This document shows positions 17,802 to 26,259 of a stretch of DNA of 33,289 nt, piece after piece. The stretch is from the NCBI GenBank assembly GCA_964547855.1, contig CAZJPG010000016.1, forward strand, positions 1-33,289, read 5' to 3'. Source of the DNA: JBAZHE01 sp964547855. GTDB taxonomy: Bacteria > Patescibacteriota > Patescibacteriia > Patescibacteriales > WJLG01. Numbering within the stretch: the first letter of the stretch is position 1; every line of letters starts with the position of its first letter. The notes under the pieces were generated by a model that saw nothing but the letters and a program-made list of their open reading frames with translations, searched no databases and had not been told where the DNA came from. Position numbers and translations under genes: made by a program.

Positions 17802-18596
17802 TTATTTTCTTCTGGCGAGCATATGAGCGCGCATATTTGCGGAAGAATCGACTTTCTCGTCACGAATCTGGTGCCCGGTCAAAGAAATAAAAGCATCTTC
17901 CAAATTGTCTTTTCCGGTTTTAGCCATTAACTCATCAGGGGTGCCAGAAACCACTATTTTACCATGGTCCACAACAATGACGCGATCAGCATAACGAGCC
18001 GCCTCTTCTATATAGTGAGTAGTGAAAAAGACCGTCATTCCTTCATCGGCGTTCATTTTCTTGATGTACTCCCAAATATGATTACGAGTCTGTGGGTCAA
18101 GTCCTTGAGTTGGTTCATCTAGAAACAAAACTTTTGGATGATGAAGAAGGCCCTTCGCTATCTCCAGACGTCGTTTCATTCCGCCGGAAAAATTTTTAAC
18201 TAAAAGCTTTTCCTTATCATCTAGCTCGACGAATTTAAGCAACTTAGCGATCCTTTCCTTTCTCTCTTTTACAGGCACTCCGTACATCGAGGCGTGGATA
18301 TCCATATTCTCCCAGGCAGTAAGGTCATCATCCAAGCTAGCATCTTGAAAGACTATACCAAAAGACTTACGCACCGCGTCTTGATCAGTGACGGGATCGT
18401 GCCCGTTTATAGACAGTTTTCCGGAAGTCGGCTTCAAAATAGTTGTAAGCATTTTAATGGTCGTGGTCTTGCCAGCGCCATTAGGACCCAAAAACGCTAA
18501 TATCTCCCCCTTGCAAACATAAAAGGAGATAGCGTCAACCGCTTTGAAATCTTTAAACTTTTTAATTAAATTTTCAGCTTCTATTATTTTTTCCAT
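17802..18596 (-). CDS. ABC exporter ATPase (DrrA-like)
   Basis: 264-residue ATPase partner of the ABC-2 permease. Walker A GPNGAGKTT (~38-46), Q-loop FQDASLDDDL, signature NFSGGMKRRLEIA and Walker B VLFLDEPTQGLDP are intact, followed by the H-loop TTHYIEEA. The C-terminal ~30 residues (DEKVDSSANMRAHMLARRK) resemble the DrrA-type C-terminal extension. The start ATG is in 'GCATATG' without a Shine-Dalgarno site. It lies downstream of the MacAB operon on the same strand but is separated from it by a terminator. Confidence 0.92.
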   Translation of the reverse strand: MEKIIEAENLIKKFKDFKAVDAISFYVCKGEILAFLGPNGAGKTTTIKMLTTILKPTSGKLSINGHDPVTDQDAVRKSFGIVFQDASLDDDLTAWENMDIHASMYGVPVKERKERIAKLLKFVELDDKEKLLVKNFSGGMKRRLEIAKGLLHHPKVLFLDEPTQGLDPQTRNHIWEYIKKMNADEGMTVFFTTHYIEEAARYADRVIVVDHGKIVVSGTPDELMAKTGKDNLEDAFISLTGHQIRDEKVDSSANMRAHMLARRK

Positions 18597-18637
18597 ATGC
18601 TATTAATCATACTTTTAAAAACAATCTTGGTCAAACT

Positions 18638-18673
18638 AAAAGCCCCACTACAATCATTTAAAAAGGGGCTTTT
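18638..18673 (-). terminator. Intrinsic terminator of the MacAB operon
   Basis: AAAAGCCCC (18638-18646) and GGGGCTTTT (18665-18673) form a 9-bp stem with an 18-base loop directly after the last MacAB-operon gene. It separates that operon from the ABC-2 pair. Confidence 0.75.
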
Positions 18674-18678
18674 AATTA

Positions 18679-19155
18679 TTACTTTACTGTAGTTGGCTGT
18701 TCTCTGCCAGCGGCCTGACCCGCCCCCAACCAAGCGCCGTTGGAGATCTGAATGCTTTGAGCCACAACACTTCCATCGGCATTGGCCGAGCCATTGACGA
18801 TAACATTTTCGCCAGCGACCAACTCATCTGCTGTTCCTGTGGCCATGCGGCTAACAACAGTCTTTGGGGAGTAAAAAACTATCTTCGATCCTCCGTCGCG
18901 TAATTTAACAGTTAGACTCGAATCATCCTTAGAAAGGATCTCGCCGGCGGTCATGCCACCATTCTGTCCTTGCCCAGTGGCTCCAGTAACACGCCGATTA
19001 GTGCCACCACTTTGTTGAAAGCGAGCCATTTGATCGGGCGAAAAATTTACATTGCCCAGAGAATTCTTAGACTGCCCGTACTTTAAACCACCATAAAAAC
19101 CTCCTACACCGGATAAAATGATAGCGATAATAGCGATAGGGATGATCTTTTTCAT
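18679..19155 (-). CDS. Membrane-anchored DUF5666-like protein (last gene of MacAB operon)
   Basis: 158 residues with an N-terminal helix (~5-26), a Gly/Gln-rich linker (~45-68) and a beta domain (~68-143) of the DUF5666 type (GEILSKDDSSLTVKL ... VAGENVIVNGSANADGSVVAQSIQI). The same small-barrel pattern is seen in the 157-residue protein at the other end of this operon. Function unknown; position suggests a periplasmic or surface accessory of the MacAB exporter. It begins 29 bases after the permease gene. Confidence 0.75.
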   Translation of the reverse strand: MKKIIPIAIIAIILSGVGGFYGGLKYGQSKNSLGNVNFSPDQMARFQQSGGTNRRVTGATGQGQNGGMTAGEILSKDDSSLTVKLRDGGSKIVFYSPKTVVSRMATGTADELVAGENVIVNGSANADGSVVAQSIQISNGAWLGAGQAAGREQPTTVK

Positions 19156-19184
19156 AATTTTTGAATTTTAATATTTAATGTCAA

Positions 19185-20408
19185 TTATTCATAACGCAAG
19201 GCACTGATCGGACTCATTTTAGATGCGCGGCGAGCAGGGTAATACCCAAAGACTATCCCAATGACCGCCGACACCCCAAAGGACATTAGCACCGATGATG
19301 GTGATATGCTAGTCGCTATACTGGCAAATTTTTGTACTATAAAAGCTATTAACCACCCCAGGATCACACCGGCTGCTCCACCGATCAGAGTCAACATGAC
19401 CGCCTCAGCTAAAAATTGACGGCTAATCTCAGCGCTTTTAGCGCCAACAGCTTTGCGCAAACCGATCTCTCTCGTTCTTTCAGTGACAGTGGTCAACATC
19501 ATATTCATAATACCAATGCCTCCGACCAGAAGAGATATGGCCGCCACTGAACCCAATAATATAGTAAAGGTCTCCGTCACAGACGAAGCGGCCGAGACTA
19601 TGTCGGCTTGGTTTAAAGTGGAAAAATCAGCGGCCGTCGGATCGGAAATATTATGTCGAGAGAGAAGTAGTGATGTTATTTCGTTCTGCAATTCGGCCAT
19701 CGAATCCTGATCTATGGCCTGTACATATATATTGCTAACGTTTTTTGAACCAGTTAAAAATTGTTGAGCCGTCGATATAGGTATATAGACCGTGTCATCC
19801 TGACTGCCAAATCCAGAACCACCCTTAGCCGCGGTCACTCCGATAACTTTATAGTCGGCATTCTTAATGCGTACAGTCTGACCGATGACATCGGCTCCTT
19901 CCCCAAAAAGATCGTCGCGCACAGTCGGACCAAGGACTATGACTTTAGCCATGGAGCTGACCTGTTGGTTGGAAATGAATTCTCCTTGATCCATGGAAAC
20001 ATTGCGCACCGACGGATAATCCGGCACCACACCGACGATCGAAGTATTAGTATTGGTCGATTTGGCCTTGATCTGCTGACGCGAAGATACTTCTGGAGAC
20101 ACCGCCTTAGCCGCTGGTATCTCCGAAACTATGGCTTCAGCATCTCCCAGGGTCAAAGTCGTGGCACTACCACGTCCTTGGCTTACCTGACTACCAACAC
20201 CCCGTTGCATGCCTGGCATGACCACGATCAAATTAGAGCCCAAAGACTCGATATTCGACTGGATCATGTCTTGCGATCCTTGCCCGATCGAGATCATAGC
20301 GATCACTGAACCAATACCTATGACAATGCCCAAAATAGTTAAACCAGAGCGGGCCTTATTAGCTAAAAGCGCGAAATATGTCTCTTCGAATAGATCGGAT
20401 ATTTTCAT
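19185..20408 (-). CDS. MacB-like ABC permease (FtsX family)
   Basis: 407-residue MacB/FtsX-type permease: N-terminal membrane helix (~20-45, with LTILGIVIGIGSVIAMISIG), a large extracytoplasmic MacB_PCD domain (~50-270) and three C-terminal helices (~280-305, ~327-352, ~370-392) with GIMNMMLTTVTERTREIGLRKAVGA. This arrangement is the stand-alone permease of MacAB-type mechanotransmitting exporters. I set the start at 20408 ('AAAAATATG'), 4 bases after the ATPase gene ends; an earlier frame start would overlap that gene by 50 bases. Substrate unknown. Confidence 0.9.
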   Translation of the reverse strand: MKISDLFEETYFALLANKARSGLTILGIVIGIGSVIAMISIGQGSQDMIQSNIESLGSNLIVVMPGMQRGVGSQVSQGRGSATTLTLGDAEAIVSEIPAAKAVSPEVSSRQQIKAKSTNTNTSIVGVVPDYPSVRNVSMDQGEFISNQQVSSMAKVIVLGPTVRDDLFGEGADVIGQTVRIKNADYKVIGVTAAKGGSGFGSQDDTVYIPISTAQQFLTGSKNVSNIYVQAIDQDSMAELQNEITSLLLSRHNISDPTAADFSTLNQADIVSAASSVTETFTILLGSVAAISLLVGGIGIMNMMLTTVTERTREIGLRKAVGAKSAEISRQFLAEAVMLTLIGGAAGVILGWLIAFIVQKFASIATSISPSSVLMSFGVSAVIGIVFGYYPARRASKMSPISALRYE

Positions 20409-20412
20409 ATTT

Positions 20413-21111
20413 TTAAGCTTTTCTTTTATGATTATTTTTTCGATCGTCGACGATGTTCCCATCGCGAATGGAAATTATTCTATCGGCATGCTCGGCGACA
20501 TCGATCTCATGGGTTATCAACACGATGGTTCTGCCTTGCTTTTCATTTAACTCTTGAAAAGTTGATAACACTATCTCTCCAGTTTTAGTATCAAGATTAC
20601 CGGTCGGTTCGTCGGCTAATATCAAGCTTGGATTATTGACCAAGGCCCTGGCTATAGCCACGCGTTGCATTTGACCTCCGGAAAGTTGATTGGATAAATG
20701 ATTAAAATGCGCCTCGTCCATACCAGCATCTTTCAAAGATTCCCGAGCGATCTCTTCTCTTTTTTCCTTAGACACATTGTCATATATAAGCGGCATAGCG
20801 ACATTGCGCAAAACCGAAGCGCGCGGCAAAAGATTGAAAGCCTGAAACACAAAACCGATCTTTTTCTTTCTTATGTCGGCCAACTCATCATCTGACATCT
20901 TAGAGACATCCTTTCCATCCAAAAAATATTGTCCGGAAGTTGGGGCATCCAAAGCTCCGATAATATGCATTAAAGTCGACTTTCCAGAACCAGAAGGACC
21001 GATTATAGCTACGAACTCACCGTCTTCTATAGTCAAAGAAACGCCTTTTAGAACAGTCGTCTCCATGTCGCCACTTTTATAGACTTTTGTTATTTTTTGG
21101 CACTCTATCAT
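20413..21111 (-). CDS. MacB/LolD-type ABC ATPase
   Basis: 232-residue ATPase of the LolD/MacB subfamily. Walker A GPSGSGKST (~39-47), Q-loop FQAFNLLPR, signature LSGGQMQRVAIARAL and Walker B LILADEPTGNLD are intact, with the typical YKSGD.ETTVLKGVSL opening. The start is placed at 21111 ('AAAAATATG'), 4 bases after the adaptor gene stops, because it matches the family's N-terminus (MIECQKITKVY). It couples to the adjoining permease and adaptor as a tripartite-like exporter. Confidence 0.93.
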   Translation of the reverse strand: MIECQKITKVYKSGDMETTVLKGVSLTIEDGEFVAIIGPSGSGKSTLMHIIGALDAPTSGQYFLDGKDVSKMSDDELADIRKKKIGFVFQAFNLLPRASVLRNVAMPLIYDNVSKEKREEIARESLKDAGMDEAHFNHLSNQLSGGQMQRVAIARALVNNPSLILADEPTGNLDTKTGEIVLSTFQELNEKQGRTIVLITHEIDVAEHADRIISIRDGNIVDDRKNNHKRKA

Positions 21112-21115
21112 ATTT

Positions 21116-23011
21116 TTATCTACCCATGAGCATTCCAGCGGAACGATTGCCACCACCGGTTTGAAGCAGGCTGCGATTGGTATTAGAGTTAGTCGTAGTC
21201 TGACTACCAGAGGTTACCGTCCTAGAGACGAAGACATCCCCCTCATTAAGGCCGGATAAAATCTCGGTTTGGGTATCGTCTGAAATTCCTAGAGTAACAG
21301 TCTTTCTGGTAACGCCACTAGGCAGCAATACACCAGAAGATTGGTTCAATTGATCGTCCGACAGTTCTCCATTTGGCGCTTCAATATAAGAAAGGTCGCC
21401 GGAGGTTTTAATGGCCGAGCTAGAAACGACCACGACATCCTGTCTAAAATTAGTTATGATCGAAGCTGAAACACTCATGCCTGGCTTAATTCTTTCGTCG
21501 ACCGTATCAAGCGATATCTTAACCGTATAAGTGACCACTCCTTGGCTAACGGAACCAATACTATCTATATCAGCGACCTCGCCCGTCACACTTAAACCTT
21601 CTACCGCATCAAAAGTTAAGGTAGCCTTTTGTCCTGCCTTGATTTTGGCAGCATCGACTTCATTAAGAGATATTTCGGCTATTTGTTGTTTAGTTATTAA
21701 GGTAAAAAGCTCCGAAGCGGAAGATAAAGAGTCTCCTTTTTCGACTGACACCTTAGCTATGACACCATCAAATGGAGCTTTTACAGTATAATCCGCCAAC
21801 TTCTCATAAGCATCGTTCAAAGCCTCTTGCTTCTGCTGAACAGATAGCTCCTGCGAACGCAGGTCCAAGACATCGGGACCATCCTTAAGATCGGCTAAAG
21901 ACAATTCCTTTTCTTTTATGGATTGCTCGGCGGCAGCCAAAGCGATAGGCTGACTAACTTCTAGGTCTTTAATAGTTCTGGCATAGTTATCCAGATTCTT
22001 TTTAGCGTTATCGATATTTTTATTGGAATTAGAAAGACTGGTGACATGACTTTGGATGGTGTTGGTATAGCTCTGAATATCGGCCTGGTCAGAGGTTAAA
22101 ACCGACGGAATGTTAGAATCGGCCTTAACGATCGAGTTATAGACGAAGCGCAAATAATTATCAGCGGATTTAACGGCATCGGCCACCGTTTTAGAGGTGT
22201 CATAAGTCTCATTGATCAAGGTTTCGATAGTCTCACGATCCGAAGAACGAGACCCGATCTTATAACTATTGAAAGCATCGTCATATTGATCGCGAGCCTT
22301 GTTGTATGCATAGTCGAAATCGGCGCGATAACTTTCAGAGCTACCAAAAGGCGTTTGGTTAGCATACCAATCAATATTTTGTTTTGAAGAATCGATAGTA
22401 TTCGAATAGAACATGTCCTTAAGGTCATCTAGTACGTTCGGCAGATCCAAAAAAGCATCAGAGACTTCGCTAAGAGCTGAATCATAATAGTTATTCAAAG
22501 TCGTCTCGCCGGTAGACTGGTCATCAAGAGCGTTTTGATAAGCAGAAACCTGAGAACTCTTAAGCTGCTCTAAATTATTTTTGGCCTGATCTAAAGAATT
22601 TTCAGCCTTAGTTATATCGAGCTCAGTGACATTGTTCTTTAATTTATCCAAATTCAACTTAGCGGTATCAAGGCTTGTTTTAGCGTCACGAACGGTTTTA
22701 TAGGCATCGCTGCTATCGATTTGAACCAAGACGTCTCCAGTCTTGACCTCTTGGCCGCTGACGATATTCACCTTCAAGGCATCGCCAGAAACCTTTGGTT
22801 TAACGGCTATTTGATTGGAAGCCGATATCTGGCCGCTGCCAGACACAGAAGAAACTATGTTTCCTGTCGAGGCCTTACTCAAGACATAGCGAGTCTCAAT
22901 AGCCCCTTTATCTTTATTTTTTACATACCAATATGATCCACCGGCCGCCAATATTATGATCAAAATAACAGCTGCTTTATGTTTGGCTAAAAAAATCAAT
23001 GCTTTTTTCAT
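21116..23011 (-). CDS. MacA/HlyD-like exporter adaptor
   Basis: 631-residue periplasmic-adaptor-type protein, much longer than MacA (about 370). Membrane helix ~12-30; lipoyl half (~50-100, VKPKVSGDALKVNIVSGQEVKTGDVL); long helical arm; second lipoyl half (~408-440, APFDGVIAKVSVEKGD); beta-barrel (~442-520) and membrane-proximal domain (~520-600); Asn/Thr/Ser-rich tail. The helical arm is enlarged by about 180 residues (~160-340) rich in Asp, Ser, Tyr and Asn. In bacteria with no classical outer membrane such adaptors work with the MacB-like pair in one envelope layer. Start 'AAAAATATG'; followed by the ATPase after 4 bases. Confidence 0.88.
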   Translation of the reverse strand: MKKALIFLAKHKAAVILIIILAAGGSYWYVKNKDKGAIETRYVLSKASTGNIVSSVSGSGQISASNQIAVKPKVSGDALKVNIVSGQEVKTGDVLVQIDSSDAYKTVRDAKTSLDTAKLNLDKLKNNVTELDITKAENSLDQAKNNLEQLKSSQVSAYQNALDDQSTGETTLNNYYDSALSEVSDAFLDLPNVLDDLKDMFYSNTIDSSKQNIDWYANQTPFGSSESYRADFDYAYNKARDQYDDAFNSYKIGSRSSDRETIETLINETYDTSKTVADAVKSADNYLRFVYNSIVKADSNIPSVLTSDQADIQSYTNTIQSHVTSLSNSNKNIDNAKKNLDNYARTIKDLEVSQPIALAAAEQSIKEKELSLADLKDGPDVLDLRSQELSVQQKQEALNDAYEKLADYTVKAPFDGVIAKVSVEKGDSLSSASELFTLITKQQIAEISLNEVDAAKIKAGQKATLTFDAVEGLSVTGEVADIDSIGSVSQGVVTYTVKISLDTVDERIKPGMSVSASIITNFRQDVVVVSSSAIKTSGDLSYIEAPNGELSDDQLNQSSGVLLPSGVTRKTVTLGISDDTQTEILSGLNEGDVFVSRTVTSGSQTTTNSNTNRSLLQTGGGNRSAGMLMGR

Positions 23012-23015
23012 ATTT

Positions 23016-23489
23016 TTATTTATTGAATGGAGTTCTAATCATCTCCGGTGATGGCAAAACCCTAATTAGCTTCGCTTCGATTTGACCGCTGGAATTAGGT
23101 TCACCGACCACGACAACATGATCGCCGACCTTCAGATCATCTTTCTTGATATCATTTTTAAGGAAACGAAGAAAGGTGTCGTCCTTTATTAACACGGACT
23201 TTTCTTGGCCGAATTGATCATCTACGTCGATCATTGAATCGCCAATGTTAATGATCTTGCCAGCGGCTCCGTTGGCATTCAAAAAATCTCGATCGCCCAT
23301 CATCATGTTGTCAGGACCGAAGCCTTGACCACCAAAATTTTCATGATAATTATCGCTCCAGCGACAAGAAAAATTAGCCTTCATCTCGCCAACGATTATG
23401 CCAGCCTTAAAGATAAAAGAAATAACCAATAAGATAGCCAAAGACCAAGTAGCGATCTTAAATGTCTTGGATTCAAAAAAATCTTTCAT
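23016..23489 (-). CDS. Membrane-anchored DUF5666-like protein (first copy)
   Basis: 157 residues with one membrane helix (~11-33), a linker rich in Gly/Asn/Met, and a DUF5666-like beta domain (~70-150: GKIINIGDSMIDVDD ... LKVGDHVVVVGEPNSSGQIEAKLIRVL). It looks related to the 158-residue protein at the operon end. Start 23489 ('AATAATATG') is chosen over an ATG 12 bases earlier because it leaves 1 base after the preceding stop and has the local start pattern. Role unknown. Confidence 0.75.
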   Translation of the reverse strand: MKDFFESKTFKIATWSLAILLVISFIFKAGIIVGEMKANFSCRWSDNYHENFGGQGFGPDNMMMGDRDFLNANGAAGKIINIGDSMIDVDDQFGQEKSVLIKDDTFLRFLKNDIKKDDLKVGDHVVVVGEPNSSGQIEAKLIRVLPSPEMIRTPFNK

Positions 23490-23490
23490 A

Positions 23491-23922
23491 TTATTTACCA
23501 ATTATTAATTTATGATGGACTGAAAAAGACATTACTTTTTTAACATCCCTAGCTAAGGCTTTAAGCGTTATAAAAAAGATAAATGAAGAACCACTTAAAG
23601 CAATCAAACCATTAAGTGGCATCCTTTCTAGCAATGAGAAAAGGAAAGATTTCCAATAAGCGGCCACTACTCCAAAATCGGAAAACAACAAAGACGCGAA
23701 CTGCGATAGTCCGCTCTCAGAAAATGATGCTTGCGTCCTATATAAAGAATAGGCGGCGGCGGAAAATGACAGGAAGGAAAAAAACGACAAGATAACCAAA
23801 TGTTTCTTTCCTTCCTGCGCCAAAATGGCCTCTTCTACCGTGCCCATAACCTGATCTAAAAGACCTTGCGGGGCTTTAGGATAAGCGACTCGAAAAATAT
23901 TCTTTTTCTGTTCGATATTCAT
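23491..23922 (-). CDS. Membrane protein in anti-sigma position
   Basis: 143-residue protein with two membrane helices (~42-62 and ~103-122) and a charged cytoplasmic start (MNIEQKKNIFRVAYPK). It follows the ECF sigma gene and is 64 bases from it, the usual anti-sigma position, but it shows no zinc-binding anti-sigma motif (H...C..C), so the role is inferred from position. The hairpin at 23943-23969 lies in the gap before it. It is separated by 1 base from the chosen start of the DUF5666-like gene. Confidence 0.65.
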   Translation of the reverse strand: MNIEQKKNIFRVAYPKAPQGLLDQVMGTVEEAILAQEGKKHLVILSFFSFLSFSAAAYSLYRTQASFSESGLSQFASLLFSDFGVVAAYWKSFLFSLLERMPLNGLIALSGSSFIFFITLKALARDVKKVMSFSVHHKLIIGK

Positions 23923-23935
23923 AGATTGAAATCTT

Positions 23936-23969
23936 TTAAAAACCCTTCATCTCTTATACGGATGAAGGG
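23936..23969 (-). promoter_or_regulatory. Hairpin between sigma and membrane-protein genes
   Basis: CCCTTCATC (23943-23951) and GATGAAGGG (23961-23969) make a 9-bp stem with a 9-base loop, followed on the minus strand by TTTTT (23942-23938). It has the form of a weak intrinsic terminator or attenuator inside the operon, 14 bases before the next ATG. Confidence 0.55.
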
Positions 23970-23985
23970 GATATTTTGGTGCATA

Positions 23986-24543
23986 CTAATCTTTTATAGC
24001 TAACTTTAAACGTTTTAATGCCCGCCAATAACGATTTTTAACTGTGTTCATCGGCTCGCCCAAGACCTTGGCCATCTCTTCGAATTTTAACTCATCAGAG
24101 TGTCTAAGCAGCACGACCAAACGATCGGCGTCGTTAAGGCCGTTTATGGCCGCAGCCAAAATTTCCTTATCGCTCAATTTGGAAAGCTCTTCTAAGATCG
24201 ACGGGGTCTCATCCGCTGGATCGAAAACTTCATCCGAATCGCTTGATAATCGCTGATCGGAGAATACTATCTCCTTACTATGTCTACGTAGATGATCTAT
24301 CGCGCAGTTTTTCGCTATGACCAAAGCCCAAGCCCGAAAATTACCATCTGATTTAAATTTTTTAAGATTCTTCCATATCCTAATAAAAACCTCTTGAACG
24401 ACATCGTCGGCCTCGTCCTCTCCGACATATGTTTTTGCCAAGAAGCGAACAGCATCTAAATGTCTTCCAAATAAAAACTTTAGGGCCTCATCTTCGCCCT
24501 TAAAATAAGATCTAATAAGTTCTTTGTCTGATCTATTGTCCAT
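23986..24543 (-). CDS. RNA polymerase ECF-type sigma factor
   Basis: 185-residue sigma-70 family protein with region 2 (~15-85: LFGRHLDAVRFLAKTYV, DDVVQEVFIRIW, FRAWALVIAKNCAIDHLRR) and region 4 (~125-182: LNDADRLVVLLRHSDELKFEEMA...TVKNRYWRALKRLK). No region 1 or 3, as in group 4 (ECF) sigmas. It heads the minus-strand operon that carries MacAB and two DUF5666-like proteins, so it probably controls them and itself. A good -35/-10 pair lies upstream. Start 'GCAATATG' without a Shine-Dalgarno site. Confidence 0.92.
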   Translation of the reverse strand: MDNRSDKELIRSYFKGEDEALKFLFGRHLDAVRFLAKTYVGEDEADDVVQEVFIRIWKNLKKFKSDGNFRAWALVIAKNCAIDHLRRHSKEIVFSDQRLSSDSDEVFDPADETPSILEELSKLSDKEILAAAINGLNDADRLVVLLRHSDELKFEEMAKVLGEPMNTVKNRYWRALKRLKLAIKD

Positions 24544-24563
24544 ATTGCGATGCCAGCTTTGTA

Positions 24564-24591
24564 AATATACACCCTCTAACGCTTATTGCAA
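24564..24591 (-). promoter_or_regulatory. Promoter of the ECF sigma operon
   Basis: On the minus strand TTGCAA (24591-24586), a 16-base spacer and TATATT (24569-24564) resemble a housekeeping promoter, 20 bases before the sigma ATG. I see no clear ECF-type AAC/CGT pair. Confidence 0.5.
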
Positions 24592-24600
24592 AACCACTCC

Positions 24601-24632
24601 AAAAAACCCGCCGTTTTTAGCGACGGGTTTTA
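24601..24632. terminator. Terminator after the M23 peptidase gene
   Basis: AAAACCCG (24603-24610) and CGGGTTTT (24624-24631) pair, extended inward with one mismatch; the minus strand continues TTTTTT. It ends the M23 operon just before the sigma promoter. Confidence 0.85.
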
Positions 24633-24636
24633 AATC

Positions 24637-25482
24637 CTATTTATTAACCACACCCCTGGTTATGGGGCCGAAATAACCAGCGGCCGGACTTATGTTCTTG
24701 GCCTTTTGGAATTTTATCAAAGCCGTCCTAGTGGCAGGTCCGAAATAAGATGTCTCTTTACCAATACTTCCGGCGCCACTTTGAGCGATAACAAAGCCGT
24801 TGGCATTTAAAAATTTCTGCAATTCTTTGACATCAGAATCAGTTACGCCATAGCGAAGATCTTTTTTAAAGACAAATTTAGCTTGTGTTTGAGTCTTAAC
24901 CGGGGTTGCGGAAACGACCGTGGAAGATACTGGTTTTCCAAGCGCCGCCATCAAGCTTTCATATGCATCTATGGCTGTCTTGTCTGGACGGCGAATTTCA
25001 AAATGCAAATGAGAACCGACGTCTTCAGCATTACCAGAATCCCCCATGTAGCCGATAAATTGACCTTTTCTCACTTTAGATCCTCGCCCGACAAACGGAG
25101 CATAAGCATTATCTATGCCGCCTTTATTGTCGTCGGTCCCTGGAGTGTCGTTATTCATATGTAAATAATGATAGGTGTAACCATCAGCATCTTTGAGTGT
25201 TATGGCATAACCCCATGACGCTTCTGGTATCTCGATATCACTAACTACCCCGTCTATAGCCGAATAAAGCGGCGTCATCTTCTTTCCCATAATATCGGTT
25301 CCCTCATGCGAACGACCTCCGGAGCGAGCATCACCAAAGCTATCAGTGAATGTCGCCGTCCTTTCTGTCGGGAAAAAAATATCCCTCTTCTCGTTCGCCG
25401 CCAAGGAAACACTTGGCCAAAGTAAAGGGATGGCCAATAAGGCAGCTAGCATTTTTCTAAACCGTTCATTGTTTTTTTTCAT
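24637..25482 (-). CDS. M23 metallopeptidase with peptidoglycan-binding domain
   Basis: 281-residue exported cell-wall hydrolase. Signal peptide ~1-29 (ends SLAA). LytM-type M23 domain (~45-180): zinc ligands H59 and D63 in SHEGTD, H160 with H158 in GSHLHFE, and YHYLHM at ~105-109. A PG_binding_1 domain (~205-279) carries LRYGVTDSDVKELQKFLNANGF and YFGPATRTALIKFQK. Enzymes of this family cut peptidoglycan cross-links or bridges. It is the second gene of an operon behind a TrmB-type regulator (12-base gap), which suggests controlled expression. Start 'GTCATATG'. Confidence 0.92.
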   Translation of the reverse strand: MKKNNERFRKMLAALLAIPLLWPSVSLAANEKRDIFFPTERTATFTDSFGDARSGGRSHEGTDIMGKKMTPLYSAIDGVVSDIEIPEASWGYAITLKDADGYTYHYLHMNNDTPGTDDNKGGIDNAYAPFVGRGSKVRKGQFIGYMGDSGNAEDVGSHLHFEIRRPDKTAIDAYESLMAALGKPVSSTVVSATPVKTQTQAKFVFKKDLRYGVTDSDVKELQKFLNANGFVIAQSGAGSIGKETSYFGPATRTALIKFQKAKNISPAAGYFGPITRGVVNK

Positions 25483-25494
25483 ATGACTTATTCG

Positions 25495-26250
25495 TTAATT
25501 TTTAGGCGAAGAAAGTGACCATAAAAAATTATATATGCCAGAAAATCCCGCCACCATGGCTTGATGATCTATTACGACAAGGAAAGGCGGATTCCCTGAA
25601 AAAAATATCAAACGACCACCTAAAAGCCAAACCGACGATTTAAAATTCAGTTCAGGGGGCATCTCTCTTATTTTGATGTTTTGAATTTTTAATTTCTCCA
25701 CCGGAACTTCCTTGAAAGTCTTATTCGGAACAAGCGTCTCGGTCAATATTTGTTGCCTACCTTTTAAAGAGAAAAACACCTTTTCCATGTTTTCAGAGAA
25801 TATCTTTCTATAATTGCCCTCTTGAGGAGTGTCGATCGTCCTAATGACAGACTTCTTCGGCAAAGAGGATATCATCTTTTCTATCTGTAGGGCGATCCCC
25901 TTCTTAGTATCAAAGACTTTGACGAAAGGAAAATTCTTATCCTGGCGATAGAGCGAGGTAAAAAAATCCTCCATGCTCTTAGCTATTTCGACCTTGCTCG
26001 AAAAAACCTCGGCCAAGACGCGTGGCGACTCTATCCAATAATATATCTTGCCCCGATATTTATTCGAGGTCAAATATCCTTCCTTTTCCAACCTCTCTAA
26101 TAAACTAATTACTGTCGTCCTTGGCAATTCCACCTTTTTAGCGACTGCCGTGGCCGGAGCCTCGCCTAAAGACGTCAACGCTAAATAGACCTTTATCTCA
26201 TTATCTGAAAACCCCAATTCTTTAAGGGATTTTTTTATTTCACTATTCAT
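25495..26250 (-). CDS. TrmB-family transcriptional regulator
   Basis: 251-residue regulator with an N-terminal winged helix (~5-78: LGFSDNEIKVYLALTSLGEAPATAVAKKVELPRTT...) typical of TrmB, and a C-terminal region (~85-250) of the TrmB/DUF-like effector type with no catalytic residues that I can name. A perfect 20-bp palindrome lies 9 bases upstream of the ATG, a natural target for self-control. The M23 peptidase follows in the same operon and is the likely client. TrmB proteins usually bind sugars or other small ligands; none can be inferred here. Confidence 0.88.
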   Translation of the reverse strand: MNSEIKKSLKELGFSDNEIKVYLALTSLGEAPATAVAKKVELPRTTVISLLERLEKEGYLTSNKYRGKIYYWIESPRVLAEVFSSKVEIAKSMEDFFTSLYRQDKNFPFVKVFDTKKGIALQIEKMISSLPKKSVIRTIDTPQEGNYRKIFSENMEKVFFSLKGRQQILTETLVPNKTFKEVPVEKLKIQNIKIREMPPELNFKSSVWLLGGRLIFFSGNPPFLVVIDHQAMVAGFSGIYNFLWSLSSPKN

Positions 26251-26259
26251 ATCTTATTT

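Noticed and set aside
19761..20309. 182-codon plus-strand frame opposite the permease gene
   Set aside because: Shadow of a well-conserved MacB permease; His/Arg-rich with no domain.
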